A program made the translations under genes and the position numbers. A stretch of 64,000 nt of DNA from Venturia oleaginea (taxonomy: Eukaryota > Ascomycota > Dothideomycetes > Venturiales > Venturiaceae), in contig JABMLP010000025.1 in NCBI GenBank assembly GCA_013176395.1, forward strand, positions 496,001-560,000. Direction: 5' to 3'. Positions 31,546-41,187 of this stretch are shown one piece after another (positions within the stretch are counted from its first letter, which is position 1; every line of letters starts with the position of its first letter). The notes under the pieces were generated by a model. It ran no database searches. It had not been told where the DNA came from and worked only from the letters and a program-made list of their open reading frames with translations.

Positions 31546-32498
31546 TGTCGAACATGTGGGAGTGGAGATGTTCTCAGGCGTTCTCCGCTGACGGGGAGGA
31601 TTGCGGGTGTACGCGTTCTGGCATCCATACAGCCGGTGGGCTATCGGTGTGATTGCGTTGACCCAGTTACAATTCAATGATTGTAAATCAATTGTTGGAT
31701 GAGTTGTGCTTTCGACGGGTATTGCCGTCACTCGGTCCGATGGTCCAGACGTTTCAAATTGCCAACTCAGAGATTGTGCAGGTGGGATCGATGGGAGCTG
31801 AGGTGAGAGTAAAGACCCCCATACGAAGATTCAGCTAGGTACGAAGTGGGCCTAGTTGTGTATGGGAATTCGCGAGAGGGAAAAGTCTGATGTTACGATG
31901 AAAAAGTTTATCTTATATAAGTCTGCAAGTCATCTATCTAATAATTGGATCTAATTGAGATGCTGTCGTTTCGACATCTGCGAGTCATCTCGGCAACGGC
32001 TTCACCAACTTCTACTCCATACTCCTATCGAAGAATCAAGTTCGGTTTCGATTCTCGGAGAAGAGTGAGACGGACTAGAGCTCAGTGGTGCATGAGCCAG
32101 ACCATGGGAAAAAACAAGTGCCAAGGACGTGGGACTTGGTGTTGCTAAAACCGTGCTGTCATCAAGGTGCGAATTGCAACAATACTGTGTATCTGAACGC
32201 GACAACCTCATCAGGAAGGCCGCAAAGACGCCATCCAAAAATGGTAGGGCCATCGCCGACGACTAGACAGAAATACCGGTACACCAGCACTGGTGAAAGC
32301 CCGTTGTTGAGTGGGAGCGCCCACTGGCTCCTCAGCGCCATCCACAGAATTCGCACGCAAGAAGCCCTCCCACTCCCTCCCAGCTCCCCCCAATTCTTCC
32401 TCAACACCTTATCCCATCTTTTGACCTTTTGACCCTTTGTCTTTGTGCGAATGTCGGACATGATTGCATGTTGTTGAGACACTCTCGTTGAACTTGAA
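31546..32498. other. Intergenic, upstream of the C2H2-type gene
   Basis: About 950 bp. Frames of 80-115 codons overlap on both strands at 32000-32480 and look like chance. The region just before 32499 should hold the promoter of the C2H2-type gene. More P450 remnants could lie at the left edge. Confidence 0.35.
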
Positions 32499-34346
32499 AT
32501 GAACAGCGATGCTCGGAGGTATATGACTGAGGGCTTGGGTGCAATTGATATACTGACACGTCGAAATCAGCTCCGTCTCCAGTTTCAGCATAAATTCGGG
32601 AAACACCAGTATCAATGGCCAATATGGTCAACTATGGCTGCGTAGACATTCACGTGCTTCTTCAACAGATAACACCCAGACCGGGGCCGCCGGTCGAAGA
32701 CCAAACGGGTCTAGGGCCAGTGCAGGACCTGAATTCGAATACCTTTGCCCATACGCTGGGTGCGCACAATCCTTCATTGCCATCAGTGCGCTTCAGCAGC
32801 ACTATACCCAGAGACATGCATTGAGAGCAGGTGCTTTCGATAACTCCATGACGGAGCGCAATTCTGTTCAACTTTCTCTCCGACGCCATCGACAATTGAA
32901 TGCTTCTTCTTTTCCTGGGTTCGTTTTGTGATATCCTTGATCTTAAACAACATATTGACCAAATCAGGACACCTCCTAGATCGCCTCACGTAGGTTCTAT
33001 TTCATCCAGAAGTGTCTTGACATCACTCCTTTCCCCGCCTTCGTCAAGTTCTTTGGCATCGAGCGCAGAGTGCGACTCCGACAGCGATTTCACCGACGAG
33101 GAAGATGGCACAAGAGGGACGTGTCGTCATGGAATCTCATCGGATGTTAAAAGGATGATCAAGTACTTGCTTTGTAAAGTACAATGGCATCTTTACTCTT
33201 CTAGCGTGATTCACTGTGCCAACCCAAGTATAGCAACATCAGATTCAGAGGTCATGGGAAGTACTGAGGGTCAACTCGACAGCCCTTTGTTCTCTGCACG
33301 TAGTAAGAGGCGTGCCAGTAATCATTCGGGGCTAGATACTAGCGATGATGGCCATCGAAAGAAGAGAAGAAAGGTCGAGGCAGGAGGCAGTGCGGATCCC
33401 ACCATGTTGTGCCGCTTTGCGTGTCCTTTCTACAAACACGACCCGCAAGCCTTTGGTTCCCATCGAAGTTGTCCCGGGCCTGGCTGGCCGACTGTTCACA
33501 AGATGAAGTGATATCTCCATGTCGCGATTAGCAGAATATTCACTAACAGTAGCAGGGAACATCTTTACCGCGCACATGCCGAGCCAATACAGTGCCCACG
33601 ATGTTACATTGTTGTCGAAACTGATGCCGACTTGCGAGATCACATTCGAGGTGAACCATGCCCAGTTTCAGAGCCGCAACCGATGGAAGGGATCACTCGA
33701 GAACAATTAAAAACTTTAAGAAAACGCGCTGCGCCTTGCCGCTTAGAAGAAGACAAGTGGCTGGATGTCTATCGACTACTGTTTTTCGGTGTCCTCGAAG
33801 CTGATTTACCCTCGCCATGTAAGTTACGAAGTCCCTGTCACTTCAGGGCTAGCTGATGAACTGCTTGTGTAAGACTATGACAACAAAATGCCTACAGAAC
33901 GATCTCGCCAATTTCGTCGCGACCTCTTGAAGTCAATCCGAAGCGAGCTCTTTTCGGCCGCTCAACGTGCAACGGGCCAAGTTGAAGAATACCTTCTCAG
34001 AAATGTAGCAGAAATAATACAACAATGCCAAAGACAGCTTGTCTCCTCTCGGCAAGCCACAGAGCAAACTACCCCAAACCGAACACCACAAATGAGTCCC
34101 CTACAACAATCCGTGATCAATGGATCTCATCCACCCGGATACCACACACCGCCGCCGCTGCAGAGTGGGCTCCTGGATTCTGACGCATTTTTTCCCGGTG
34201 TCACAGACGATGAGCTTTACCGCGTCGATTGGAACGCTCTATTTGCCGATCCGCATAACGAGATTCCGACACTTTCTAGTGCGATCGCCAACTCGCAGTC
34301 ACTCTCGCATCCGATCACCTCACGTGAAGTACAGATGAGTGGGTGA
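32499..34346 (+). CDS. C2H2-type zinc-finger-like fungal protein
   Basis: Exons: 32499..32518, 32589..32918, 32968..33507, 33556..33818 and 33874..34346, 541 aa in total. All phases agree, with branch sites CTGAC and CTAAC visible. A 60-nt GTAAAG...TATAG unit (33174-33233) may be a further in-frame intron. Residues about 55-80 form a C2H2 finger (CPYAGC...QQHYTQRH). The middle is acidic, then Lys/Arg-rich (KKRRK). Next is the block RFACPFYKHDPQ...CPGPGWPTVHKMKEHLYRAH..PIQCPRC...LRDHIR, a second Cys/His module typical of an uncharacterised ascomycete family. It ends in a helical segment and a Pro-rich tail. A role in transcription is inferred only from the fingers. It appears to be one of the few undamaged genes in the island. 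Confidence 0.75.
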
Positions 34347-34469
34347 TGAAGTTGAACCGACGCTTGAAATACATAATAAGATAATATCACAATTAATGGA
34401 GTAGGGGATGAACCGATATACGCCAAATATACCCAAATGTCAGGTTTACACAATGCGAAAAATGCCGCT

Positions 34470-35450
34470 TTACGTGTTATCCACCCTACTAAAAACTTCC
34501 ATCGTATGGTCATACACTTTGCGGACCATATCCCCCTCTTCTCTCATCTTCTTAGCAACAGCAGGCACCTCCAATATCGAAGAATCTCCACCGACGAGGT
34601 AAACACCACTTTCCTCAACACCATCGCTTCCCTTCGCACTCTCAACGCTATCATCAGTCGCGGCATAAAGCACCCTCTCACCCGCCTCCCTAACCGAATA
34701 CCCAGCAACCCCCAAAACAAACGGCAAAACAATCCACCTCAAAAAAAACCCACCAATGACCCCAACCCCTTCAAACTTCAACCCTGTACCCCGAACCAAC
34801 CCCGGAAAAAGATGCACAAACTCAATCTTGTTATTTTCTTCCTTGGCCTTGAGTGCCTCAAACATGAAGGTGGTGAGACTGGCACTGACACCACCGGCAT
34901 TAGCGACGCCCCAGTGTTTCTCCATCGTCCAATCCTCGGGCCAGAGTTGGCCTTCTTGGCCGCCAGCTAGGACGGAGAGGACGCGGGGTGAGTCTGCTGC
35001 TTGGAGAAGGGGCAGAAGAGTGGTGAGAATGCGGGTGCGGGTGTAATATCGGATGGCAGTTAGGCGATCGATTCCTTCTGGGGATATTTGACGGGAGAAA
35101 TCCATGAAGCCGGGGGACATTATGAGAAGATCTATCGCTTTTAGGCCCGGGGAGGAGAGGATTTGCTGCGCTGCTTTTTCGGCAGAGGAGATGAGGGTTA
35201 GATCTTTGGCGATGACGGGGTAGAATGTTGCGTTTGCGTTGAGAGGTTGTAGGTGGGTGTCGATGAGGAAGGTGAGGTCTGGTTCTGAGCGACCAACTAT
35301 GTAAATTTTTGGTGACGCTGTATGAACCAGGATGGCTTTGAGAGTGCTAAGACCAATGCCATTCGTTGCTCCGACGAAAACTGCTGTCGGGTTTGGGGTT
35401 TTGGCGAGGAGAGAAGCATTGTTCCCGGCTATGACTTTCAACGCGACCAT
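34470..35450 (-). CDS. Short-chain dehydrogenase/reductase, atypical active site
   Basis: A single exon of 326 aa from ATG 35450. The Rossmann start is VFVGATNGIGLSTLKAIL, a GxxxGIG dinucleotide-binding loop (about residues 24-42), followed by IYIVGRSE. The catalytic-loop Ser is in RVLSVLAGGQEG. The expected Y-x3-K is not seen: DRLTAIRYYTRTRILTTLLP lies earlier than the Ser and has Arg. This type is common near fungal secondary-metabolite genes and its reaction is unknown. A hydrophobic stretch (GVIGGFFLRWIVLPFVLGV) could anchor it to membranes. The gene is tail to tail with the C2H2-type gene, 123 bp apart. Confidence 0.75.
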   Translation of the reverse strand: MVALKVIAGNNASLLAKTPNPTAVFVGATNGIGLSTLKAILVHTASPKIYIVGRSEPDLTFLIDTHLQPLNANATFYPVIAKDLTLISSAEKAAQQILSSPGLKAIDLLIMSPGFMDFSRQISPEGIDRLTAIRYYTRTRILTTLLPLLQAADSPRVLSVLAGGQEGQLWPEDWTMEKHWGVANAGGVSASLTTFMFEALKAKEENNKIEFVHLFPGLVRGTGLKFEGVGVIGGFFLRWIVLPFVLGVAGYSVREAGERVLYAATDDSVESAKGSDGVEESGVYLVGGDSSILEVPAVAKKMREEGDMVRKVYDHTMEVFSRVDNT

Positions 35451-35905
35451 CTTGAACTAGTTAATCATATAAGTTTGAAATATGTAGATGAGGTTTTATT
35501 TGCTAAAGTAAGATTCAAGTAATGTAACAACTATCCAGGCTCAAGTTCGATGATTTCTCCCATTTACGTTCGATACCGACGCGCTTATCTAGGCGCGGAA
35601 TCCAGGTTTTGTCATCGAGTTGTACACCACACTCGATGACAAGACGCGGATTTAAAACCGTACCCCGACGAAATCTTAGTCAAGAATTCAAGATGACAAA
35701 CCTCTCGGCTTGATGGAAGCGCGAGACAGCGCCGAGGATGATTGGTATAGGTAAGCAATCTAAATATAGATTATCCCCACCGTCAGCATCGTTCTCTCCT
35801 ACCTCAATGTCAAGACGAATGAACGTAGTCGTATCTGGTTATGCCATGTTTTTTCTTTGAACGCTAGCTTCTTGAGTATATGTTGAGATTAGGTAGTCCA
35901 GGTAT
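35451..35905. other. Upstream region of the SDR gene
   Basis: About 450 bp up to the target duplication of the outer solo LTR. It should contain the SDR promoter. A short inverted pair TCATCGAGTTGTACACCACACTCGATGA (35614-35641) forms a potential hairpin. No gene is seen. Confidence 0.4.
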
Positions 35906-35914
35906 GTAGGTGTC

Positions 35915-36225
35915 TGTTAAGGGATGGAATCCTTCTCTCTAGCTTATCCATGACTGGATTTCCAATTGTTCTCTTGTTATTCTGCAAGCTGTCATGTTCT
36001 ATTTTGCAAGCTGTCATGTTCTATTTCGCAAGCTGCCATGTTCTATTTTGCAAGCTGTCACGTTTCCATTTAAAGATACTTTCTAGAAGGATCTATTGTA
36101 AGAGGAGGATTATATATACGAGCTATCCTTCCTGTACTTACACTTTCTTCTCTGTACTTAGATACTTTGAAATACAAGCAGTCTTCTCTCACTTGCGAAA
36201 CACCTTTGAGGGTTGAACTCTTACA
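35915..36225. repeat. Inner solo LTR nested in the outer one
   Basis: It is 311 bp, starts TGTTAAG and ends CTCTTACA, and is flanked by the perfect 5-bp duplication GTGTC (35910-35914 and 36226-36230). It carries a TATA-like ATTATATATACGAGC near 36108-36122 followed by pyrimidine-rich U5-like sequence, and a four-copy 22-bp tandem repeat upstream of the TATA, in the position of a promoter/enhancer array. The features suggest a Ty1/copia-type LTR, plus orientation. It postdates the outer LTR. Confidence 0.8.
35979..36066 (+). repeat. Four 22-bp tandem repeats inside the inner LTR
   Basis: Units start at 35979, 36001, 36023 and 36045, with consensus ATTTTGCAAGCTGTCATGTT followed by CT. They differ at only a few bases. 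They lie about 45-140 bp upstream of the TATA-like box and could serve as an upstream activating array of the LTR. Confidence 0.9.
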
Positions 36226-36663
36226 GTGTCACGGGGCGGGTTCGGGTATCAGGAGAAAGGAGCAGCAGCAGGAACAGGTATCATTCAACAGGCTATATAC
36301 GGGCTGGCAGGCAAACCAACAGGCAGGTTTGACGACAGGACGTAGCTCAAAGAGCTACGAATTGGTTGAAGCCACGTAGGCTTTAAAACCTTTCCTCGGC
36401 AGAACTCCGGTTCTGCCTTGATCACGTGCCGTTGGGCCACCCCAACGGCGGGAAGGACTTGTCCGCGGTCGTACCGTGACAGTAGGTTTAACCGCGACGC
36501 GACGGAGCTTATGTTTATCGTGATGATACCATTTTATTTTTTAAAGACCTCTAATATTATCATATTATTGGTGTAAGGTATTTCCTAAACTAATTAACAA
36601 TGGTAGTTCTATAGCCTTTTAACAATAGAATAGCGATTTGTAAATTGAGAAAATCTGTCACGT

Positions 36664-36839
36664 TATTACGGGACGGTAGCTGGAAAGACGCAGCATACTC
36701 GTAGCCAAAGATTGTTTAGATTCAGTTAAAGAGTGAAGGTATCTACAAACAGAGAACCTCAATGAGGTTCTTTCTCTATACTAGGCTCAATCAGGCTTAG
36801 GCTCTTAGCCTATACCAACCATGGGCCATGCCCATAACA
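36664..36839 (-). repeat. LTR copy, outer left
   Basis: A full 176-bp LTR, identical by eye to the right LTR. It was duplicated together with the downstream end of pol by the 251-bp tandem duplication. On the minus strand it starts TGTTATGGG and ends CCCGTAATA. Confidence 0.9.
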
Positions 36840-37179
36840 TCACCCCCCTCCTTACCGGGTGTGCAGGACTAAAGAGGGTGTGGTAGGTGGGATAATCAAA
36901 CAGACAAACGCCATACATCGCTTCTGCCAGCTGGAAAGACGCAGCATACTCGTAGCCAAAGATTGTTTAGATTCAGTTAAAGAGTGAAGGTATCTACAAA
37001 CAGAGAACCTCAATGAGGTTCTTTCTCTATACTAGGCTCAATCAGGCTTAGGCTCTTAGCCTATACCAACCATGGGCCATGCCCATAACATTACCCTCCT
37101 CCTTACCGGGTGTGCAGGACTAAAGAGGGTGTGGTAGGTGGGATAATCAAACAGACAAACGCCATACATCGCTTCTGCC
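36678..37179. repeat. 251-bp tandem duplication, two copies
   Basis: Copy one is 36678-36928 and copy two 36929-37179. Each holds most of the LTR, the polypurine tract and the last ~75 bp of the element interior. The joint sits at a shared AGCT, present both in the LTR (GGTAGCTGG) and in the interior (CCAGCTTGT). The copies differ by two C/T changes next to the polypurine tract. Unequal exchange or template slippage at the microhomology would explain it. Confidence 0.9.
36929..37090 (-). repeat. LTR copy, inner left, lacking its last 14 bp
   Basis: The same LTR without the 14 bases TATTACGGGACGGT, because the tandem-duplication joint falls at AGCT inside the LTR. It directly follows the polypurine tract of the pol-bearing element. 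Confidence 0.9.
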
Positions 37180-40100
37180 AGCTTGTAGCAGATTCGAAGG
37201 CGCTGGCCACCGCTACTCGGTTTCTTCGGGCCCCTGTTTGAGCTCCTATATCTTCGCCGACACCGTCGCCCTTGCCATACTCTGCCTCGAAGCGGTCTAA
37301 GTCCTCGACTTCTGTGAATAATGAACGTGGCTGCCAATCGGGATCTGCATAGCCTTTCCATTTGATTAATAACTGACGAACCCAGCCTCGCCCAACCCGT
37401 TTCTTCTCTGCGCGAAGTATACGTTCTACTTCAAACTCAGCCTCTGTTTCTTCGGTTTGAGGCACTAATGGTGGCGGCTGGGTATCATCGGATTCTTGTG
37501 AGGGCAGTGTGTCGGTTGCGGCTCGGCGGAGTAGGTCAACGTGGAAACGGTTATGGATACCACTTGGCAGGTCAGCCAGCTCGTATACCATCGGGGAGAT
37601 CTGGTTCTCGACAGTGTATTTGGCTTGCGTCCACGACAGTTTCTTTGATAGCTGCGGAGTATTGATATTCCTAAGGTTCAACCAGACTTTGTCGCCCTTT
37701 TTTAACGTTTCGGCAGCTTGACGTGACCTGTTGGCGTCGTTCTCCATCTTCTGCTGGGACCAGGCCATCGCTGCCTGTGCATATTCTTGTGCCTCTTCTA
37801 TTCGTTGCACAAAGGTCTCGGCATCGGCTGTTGGTGAGTTACTGGGTGAGATTCGTTGTACTTTCTGGATTGGTTCCGCATGGTAGCCGTGGGTTAGATA
37901 GAATGGACTCATCCCTGTGACTGAAGAGTCACGATTGTTCAGTGCTAACATAGCCGTAGGTAGTAGCGTTGGCCAGTCTAGTTGGGAGTATGCGATGAAG
38001 GCGCGGAGATAGCGTAGAACTTCCTGGTTCATACGCTCGGTCGCGCCATCGGTCTGTGGATGAAAGGCTGTAGAGAGTCTCTGCTCAATCTTTGTAAGTT
38101 TGCAAAGCTTCCTCCAAAAACGACCTGTCCAATTGCTGCCTCTGTCCGACGTCAATGCCATGGGAAATCCGTGGTAGCGATAGTGGCATTGTAAGAACCT
38201 TTTCGCGCACTCTTTGGCGCTCATTGTAGTCATAGCCTCCAACGTAACACTTTTGAGGAGGCGATCTGTGATAACCATGAGGTATTTTGGGCCGTTTTCC
38301 TCCGCGGGCAAATCAGTCATGAAATCGATTGATAGCTCGCTGTGGAAGCGAGCCGGGATTGGAAGTGGTTTCAGAAGACCTCGCTTCTTATCACGCCATA
38401 TTCCTGTTCTCCCACATACGTCGCAATTACGTACAAACTGCCGAACTGTCTTGTATTGTTGGGGCCAAAAGAAACTTCTGGATAGAATCGCAAGCGTGCT
38501 ATCTCTCCCTGGGTGTCCAGTAACATGGGAATCGTGAGTTTGTTGGACCAGCGTTGTTCGCAGCGGTTCCCAATCTGGTACCCATAGGATCCCTCTTCTC
38601 GTGACCGCGCCGTGGTCGTCTACTTCGCATTCGGGTAGCTGTACCGACAACTTGAGCTCTGGAGGAAAGGAACGTTCGCCAGTAACTATAGCCGTATGAA
38701 TAGCTTCGTAGGATTGGTCCTCTGCTATTGCGCGATCCCAGAGAAGTTGTAACTCTGGTTTCTCGAAAAGATCGCATCCTTTTGCAACTGACCGGTTTTG
38801 ACCGTACCTAGTAGTGGACCGGTGTTGACCGTTTTCGGCAGTCAGCTGGTGTCGACCGTCCAGTCCAGTATTTTGCTGGGGCTCCCGTATAACGTCCCAT
38901 GTACTATTGGATGTATTCGGTGTATTGACTGGGCAGATAAGGGCTTGTATTGCGATTGTTTCGGTCGTCCTCTCGGAAAGAGGAGGAAGCCATTCGTCCT
39001 TGATCAACTGGGCCACTCGCCCTTGTAGTCTCTCGTCGTTCTTGTCATGTGGCATATCTTGATGTCTTCTTGATAGTGCGTCTGGTCTTTGCGCTAGTTT
39101 TCCGGCGCGAAATTCCAGCTGGAATTGGTACTCAGATAGAATTAGCGACCATCTTGCTTGTCTCTCTGACAAACGCTGCGCTGTCATAAAGTAGCGGAGA
39201 TTCTTGTGATCGGTAAGGACTTTGAAAGGTGCTGCAACACTGCGTAGTTCTCCTCTCCAGTGTTCAATGGACTTGATTACTGCCAGTAATTCTTTATCGT
39301 GGATCTCGTAGTTACATTCAGCCGCAGTGAGCTTGCGGGAGAAGTATGCTACTGGTCGTAGTTTTCCTTTCATATCCTTCTGCGACAACGTGCCTCCCAG
39401 CGCGTAGCCAGAGCAGTCGCACTCGAGTACCGTATCCAGGTCTGGATTCCAGTGAGCCAGTATTGGGGCGGAGATGAATAGCTCCTTCAAGACTTGAAAG
39501 GCGTTCTCATGTTCTTTGTTCCAGACAAAAGCGACGGCCTTCCGTGTTAACTTGATTAAGGGGTCGGAGAGCTCTGAGAAGTTGTCGATGAAGTCTCGGT
39601 AGAAATTTGCAAAGCCTAGGAAGGAGCGTACGCCTGTGACATTGACTGGAGCCTCCCATTCTTTAATCGCGGCAACTTTCTCTGGGTCGACTTTGATCCC
39701 TTCTCCTGCAGTGATAATGAACCCCAGATATTTGACCTCCTGAACAGCAAACTCGCACTTGCTTAAGTCTAGCCGAAGTCCAGCAGTCTTGAGCTTGGCA
39801 AGAATTTGGTTAACCTTAACCATGTGATCCAGATAGTCGCCGTCGCTCCATATCAAGACATCGTCCATGTAGGCTGAACAGCAGATATCTAGGGATTCCC
39901 GTAGGACTCCGTTGATGTATCGTTGAAAGCTCGCGGGTGCGCCAGCTAGTCCGAAGGGGGTAACTAGCCATTCGAATAGTCCAAATCGAGTGCGAAAAGC
40001 CGTTTTCCACTCATCGCCGTGCTTGATGCGGAGCCGATGAAATGCCGCTCTGACGTCAAGTTTGGTGTACCAACGCGCTGTTGCTAGATTTCGTAGGGTT

Positions 40101-41179
40101 TCTCGGATTAGTGGCAATGGGTAGCGGTCCGATCGAGTGATTCGATTCAGTGCCCGATAGTCTACACACATCCGAATGCCTCCACCTGGTTTCCTTACAA
40201 ATAAGACTGGGGCTGCCGCTGGTGAGTTGCTGGCGCGTATCCAGCCCTTGTCCATATAGTCCGAAAGTGTTTTTCGTAGGACTAATAGCTCTTCCCTCGA
40301 CATGCCGTATAATGGGCCCCAAGGAACTTCTGCCTCGCGACCTTGTTCATCTCGTATCAATTCGATAACGTGATCGCGACCCTCTTGATGGGGCGCGATC
40401 TCTCCGTCTTCGTCGTCGAGAAAGGCATCAGCATGCTCTGCTACTTCTTCTGGTATCTCTTGTCGGATTTCTTCCTCAGTCTTTCTCTGTTTTCTTTCTG
40501 CTAACTTGCTTAGGGCCTTGTTGATATCCGACATCGAGATAGCCAGCACTTGTGTACCATCCGGTCCATCTCTTCTCAACCGTCGCTGGGCCCTTCCAAC
40601 AATAGCTGCAAATACAGATCCTGACACTAGACAAGCCGCCCGCACGTGAGCGAGCCGGTCTCGCGCTTTGGTGTTCTGTTCTAGCCACCCCTTTTCTCTT
40701 ACCGTGATGCGCTGGGATCCTTGACCAATAAGCAGCTTTCTCTTAGCTGCTATATATCGCACCCAGTTTCTCTCTGCCCATGCCTTGCCTAGGATAATAG
40801 GGAAGCTCAATCCTTTCACTATATACCCATAGACTCGCTCTGCTCGACCATCAATGTCGATCGTAGCGTAGGTCATGTGCGTAATACGGAGGTCTTCTCC
40901 GTTCTCGTGGCTCTCTTTAGCCAGTGCCAATTGTTTGGTGTCAATTGGGATGCGCGGTAGACGATGTGTTTGGACACTCTTCTCGCTGAAAGCAGCATAA
41001 GGGAGGCAGCCGTTATCAAAGAAGGATTCGGTGAAAGAAGTTCCATTGATCAAGGTATCTATCAAGAAGGGTGTACTTTCCATCCTATCCTTTGCTGCTT
41101 TGATTTCTCTTATGCCTGGTAGCTTTGTAATGTCTTCGCCATGTACATCTACTTCAGACCCTCGTGCGCGACGATGCAC
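37103..41179 (-). CDS. pol: Ty3/gypsy Pol polyprotein with C-terminal chromodomain
   Basis: The uninterrupted frame is 1358 codons from a GTG at 41179. The same frame is open about 50 nt further upstream and overlaps the end of gag. In order: protease-like region with FFDNGC near residue 55 (usual D-S/T-G altered); reverse transcriptase with RMCVDYRALN and YMDDVLIWS (about 435); RNase H (VLECDCSGYALGG about 585); integrase zinc finger (GHPGRDST...CDVCGR about 880); integrase core with IDFMTD, TSDRGSNW and TERMNQE; and a chromodomain (FEVERILRAE...LLIKWKGYADPDW, about 1245-1300). Chromodomains guide chromovirus integration to modified chromatin. No stop or shift is present, so it may be active apart from the unusual protease motif. 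Confidence 0.92.
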   Translation of the reverse strand: MHRRARGSEVDVHGEDITKLPGIREIKAAKDRMESTPFLIDTLINGTSFTESFFDNGCLPYAAFSEKSVQTHRLPRIPIDTKQLALAKESHENGEDLRITHMTYATIDIDGRAERVYGYIVKGLSFPIILGKAWAERNWVRYIAAKRKLLIGQGSQRITVREKGWLEQNTKARDRLAHVRAACLVSGSVFAAIVGRAQRRLRRDGPDGTQVLAISMSDINKALSKLAERKQRKTEEEIRQEIPEEVAEHADAFLDDEDGEIAPHQEGRDHVIELIRDEQGREAEVPWGPLYGMSREELLVLRKTLSDYMDKGWIRASNSPAAAPVLFVRKPGGGIRMCVDYRALNRITRSDRYPLPLIRETLRNLATARWYTKLDVRAAFHRLRIKHGDEWKTAFRTRFGLFEWLVTPFGLAGAPASFQRYINGVLRESLDICCSAYMDDVLIWSDGDYLDHMVKVNQILAKLKTAGLRLDLSKCEFAVQEVKYLGFIITAGEGIKVDPEKVAAIKEWEAPVNVTGVRSFLGFANFYRDFIDNFSELSDPLIKLTRKAVAFVWNKEHENAFQVLKELFISAPILAHWNPDLDTVLECDCSGYALGGTLSQKDMKGKLRPVAYFSRKLTAAECNYEIHDKELLAVIKSIEHWRGELRSVAAPFKVLTDHKNLRYFMTAQRLSERQARWSLILSEYQFQLEFRAGKLAQRPDALSRRHQDMPHDKNDERLQGRVAQLIKDEWLPPLSERTTETIAIQALICPVNTPNTSNSTWDVIREPQQNTGLDGRHQLTAENGQHRSTTRYGQNRSVAKGCDLFEKPELQLLWDRAIAEDQSYEAIHTAIVTGERSFPPELKLSVQLPECEVDDHGAVTRRGILWVPDWEPLRTTLVQQTHDSHVTGHPGRDSTLAILSRSFFWPQQYKTVRQFVRNCDVCGRTGIWRDKKRGLLKPLPIPARFHSELSIDFMTDLPAEENGPKYLMVITDRLLKSVTLEAMTTMSAKECAKRFLQCHYRYHGFPMALTSDRGSNWTGRFWRKLCKLTKIEQRLSTAFHPQTDGATERMNQEVLRYLRAFIAYSQLDWPTLLPTAMLALNNRDSSVTGMSPFYLTHGYHAEPIQKVQRISPSNSPTADAETFVQRIEEAQEYAQAAMAWSQQKMENDANRSRQAAETLKKGDKVWLNLRNINTPQLSKKLSWTQAKYTVENQISPMVYELADLPSGIHNRFHVDLLRRAATDTLPSQESDDTQPPPLVPQTEETEAEFEVERILRAEKKRVGRGWVRQLLIKWKGYADPDWQPRSLFTEVEDLDRFEAEYGKGDGVGEDIGAQTGARRNRVAVASAFESATSWQKRCMAFVCLIIPPTTPSLVLHTR

Positions 41180-41187
41180 AAGGGTAG

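Larger units (their letters stand above)
35911..36481. repeat. Outer solo LTR (TGTCACGG...CCGTGACA), interrupted
   Basis: The ends TGTCACGG and CCGTGACA are perfect 8-bp inverted repeats of the TG...CA type. The flanking 5-mers are both GTAGG (35906-35910 and 36482-36486). Without the LTR nested at its fourth base it is about 255 bp. No coding sequence accompanies it, so it is best read as a solo LTR left by recombination. A small TIR element with a 5-bp duplication is the alternative. It contains short palindromes, for example CCGTTGGGCCACCCCAACGG. Confidence 0.75.

Noticed and set aside
32002..32482. Overlapping 83-115 codon frames on both strands
   Set aside because: No family pattern on either strand; they lie in the expected promoter region of the C2H2-type gene.
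35979..36066. CRISPR-like array
   Set aside because: Units are directly adjacent with no spacers, and the genome is fungal; it is a plain tandem repeat inside an LTR.
36101..36379. Short plus-strand frames across the solo LTRs
   Set aside because: They lie in LTR sequence defined by target duplications and inverted ends, with no coding logic.
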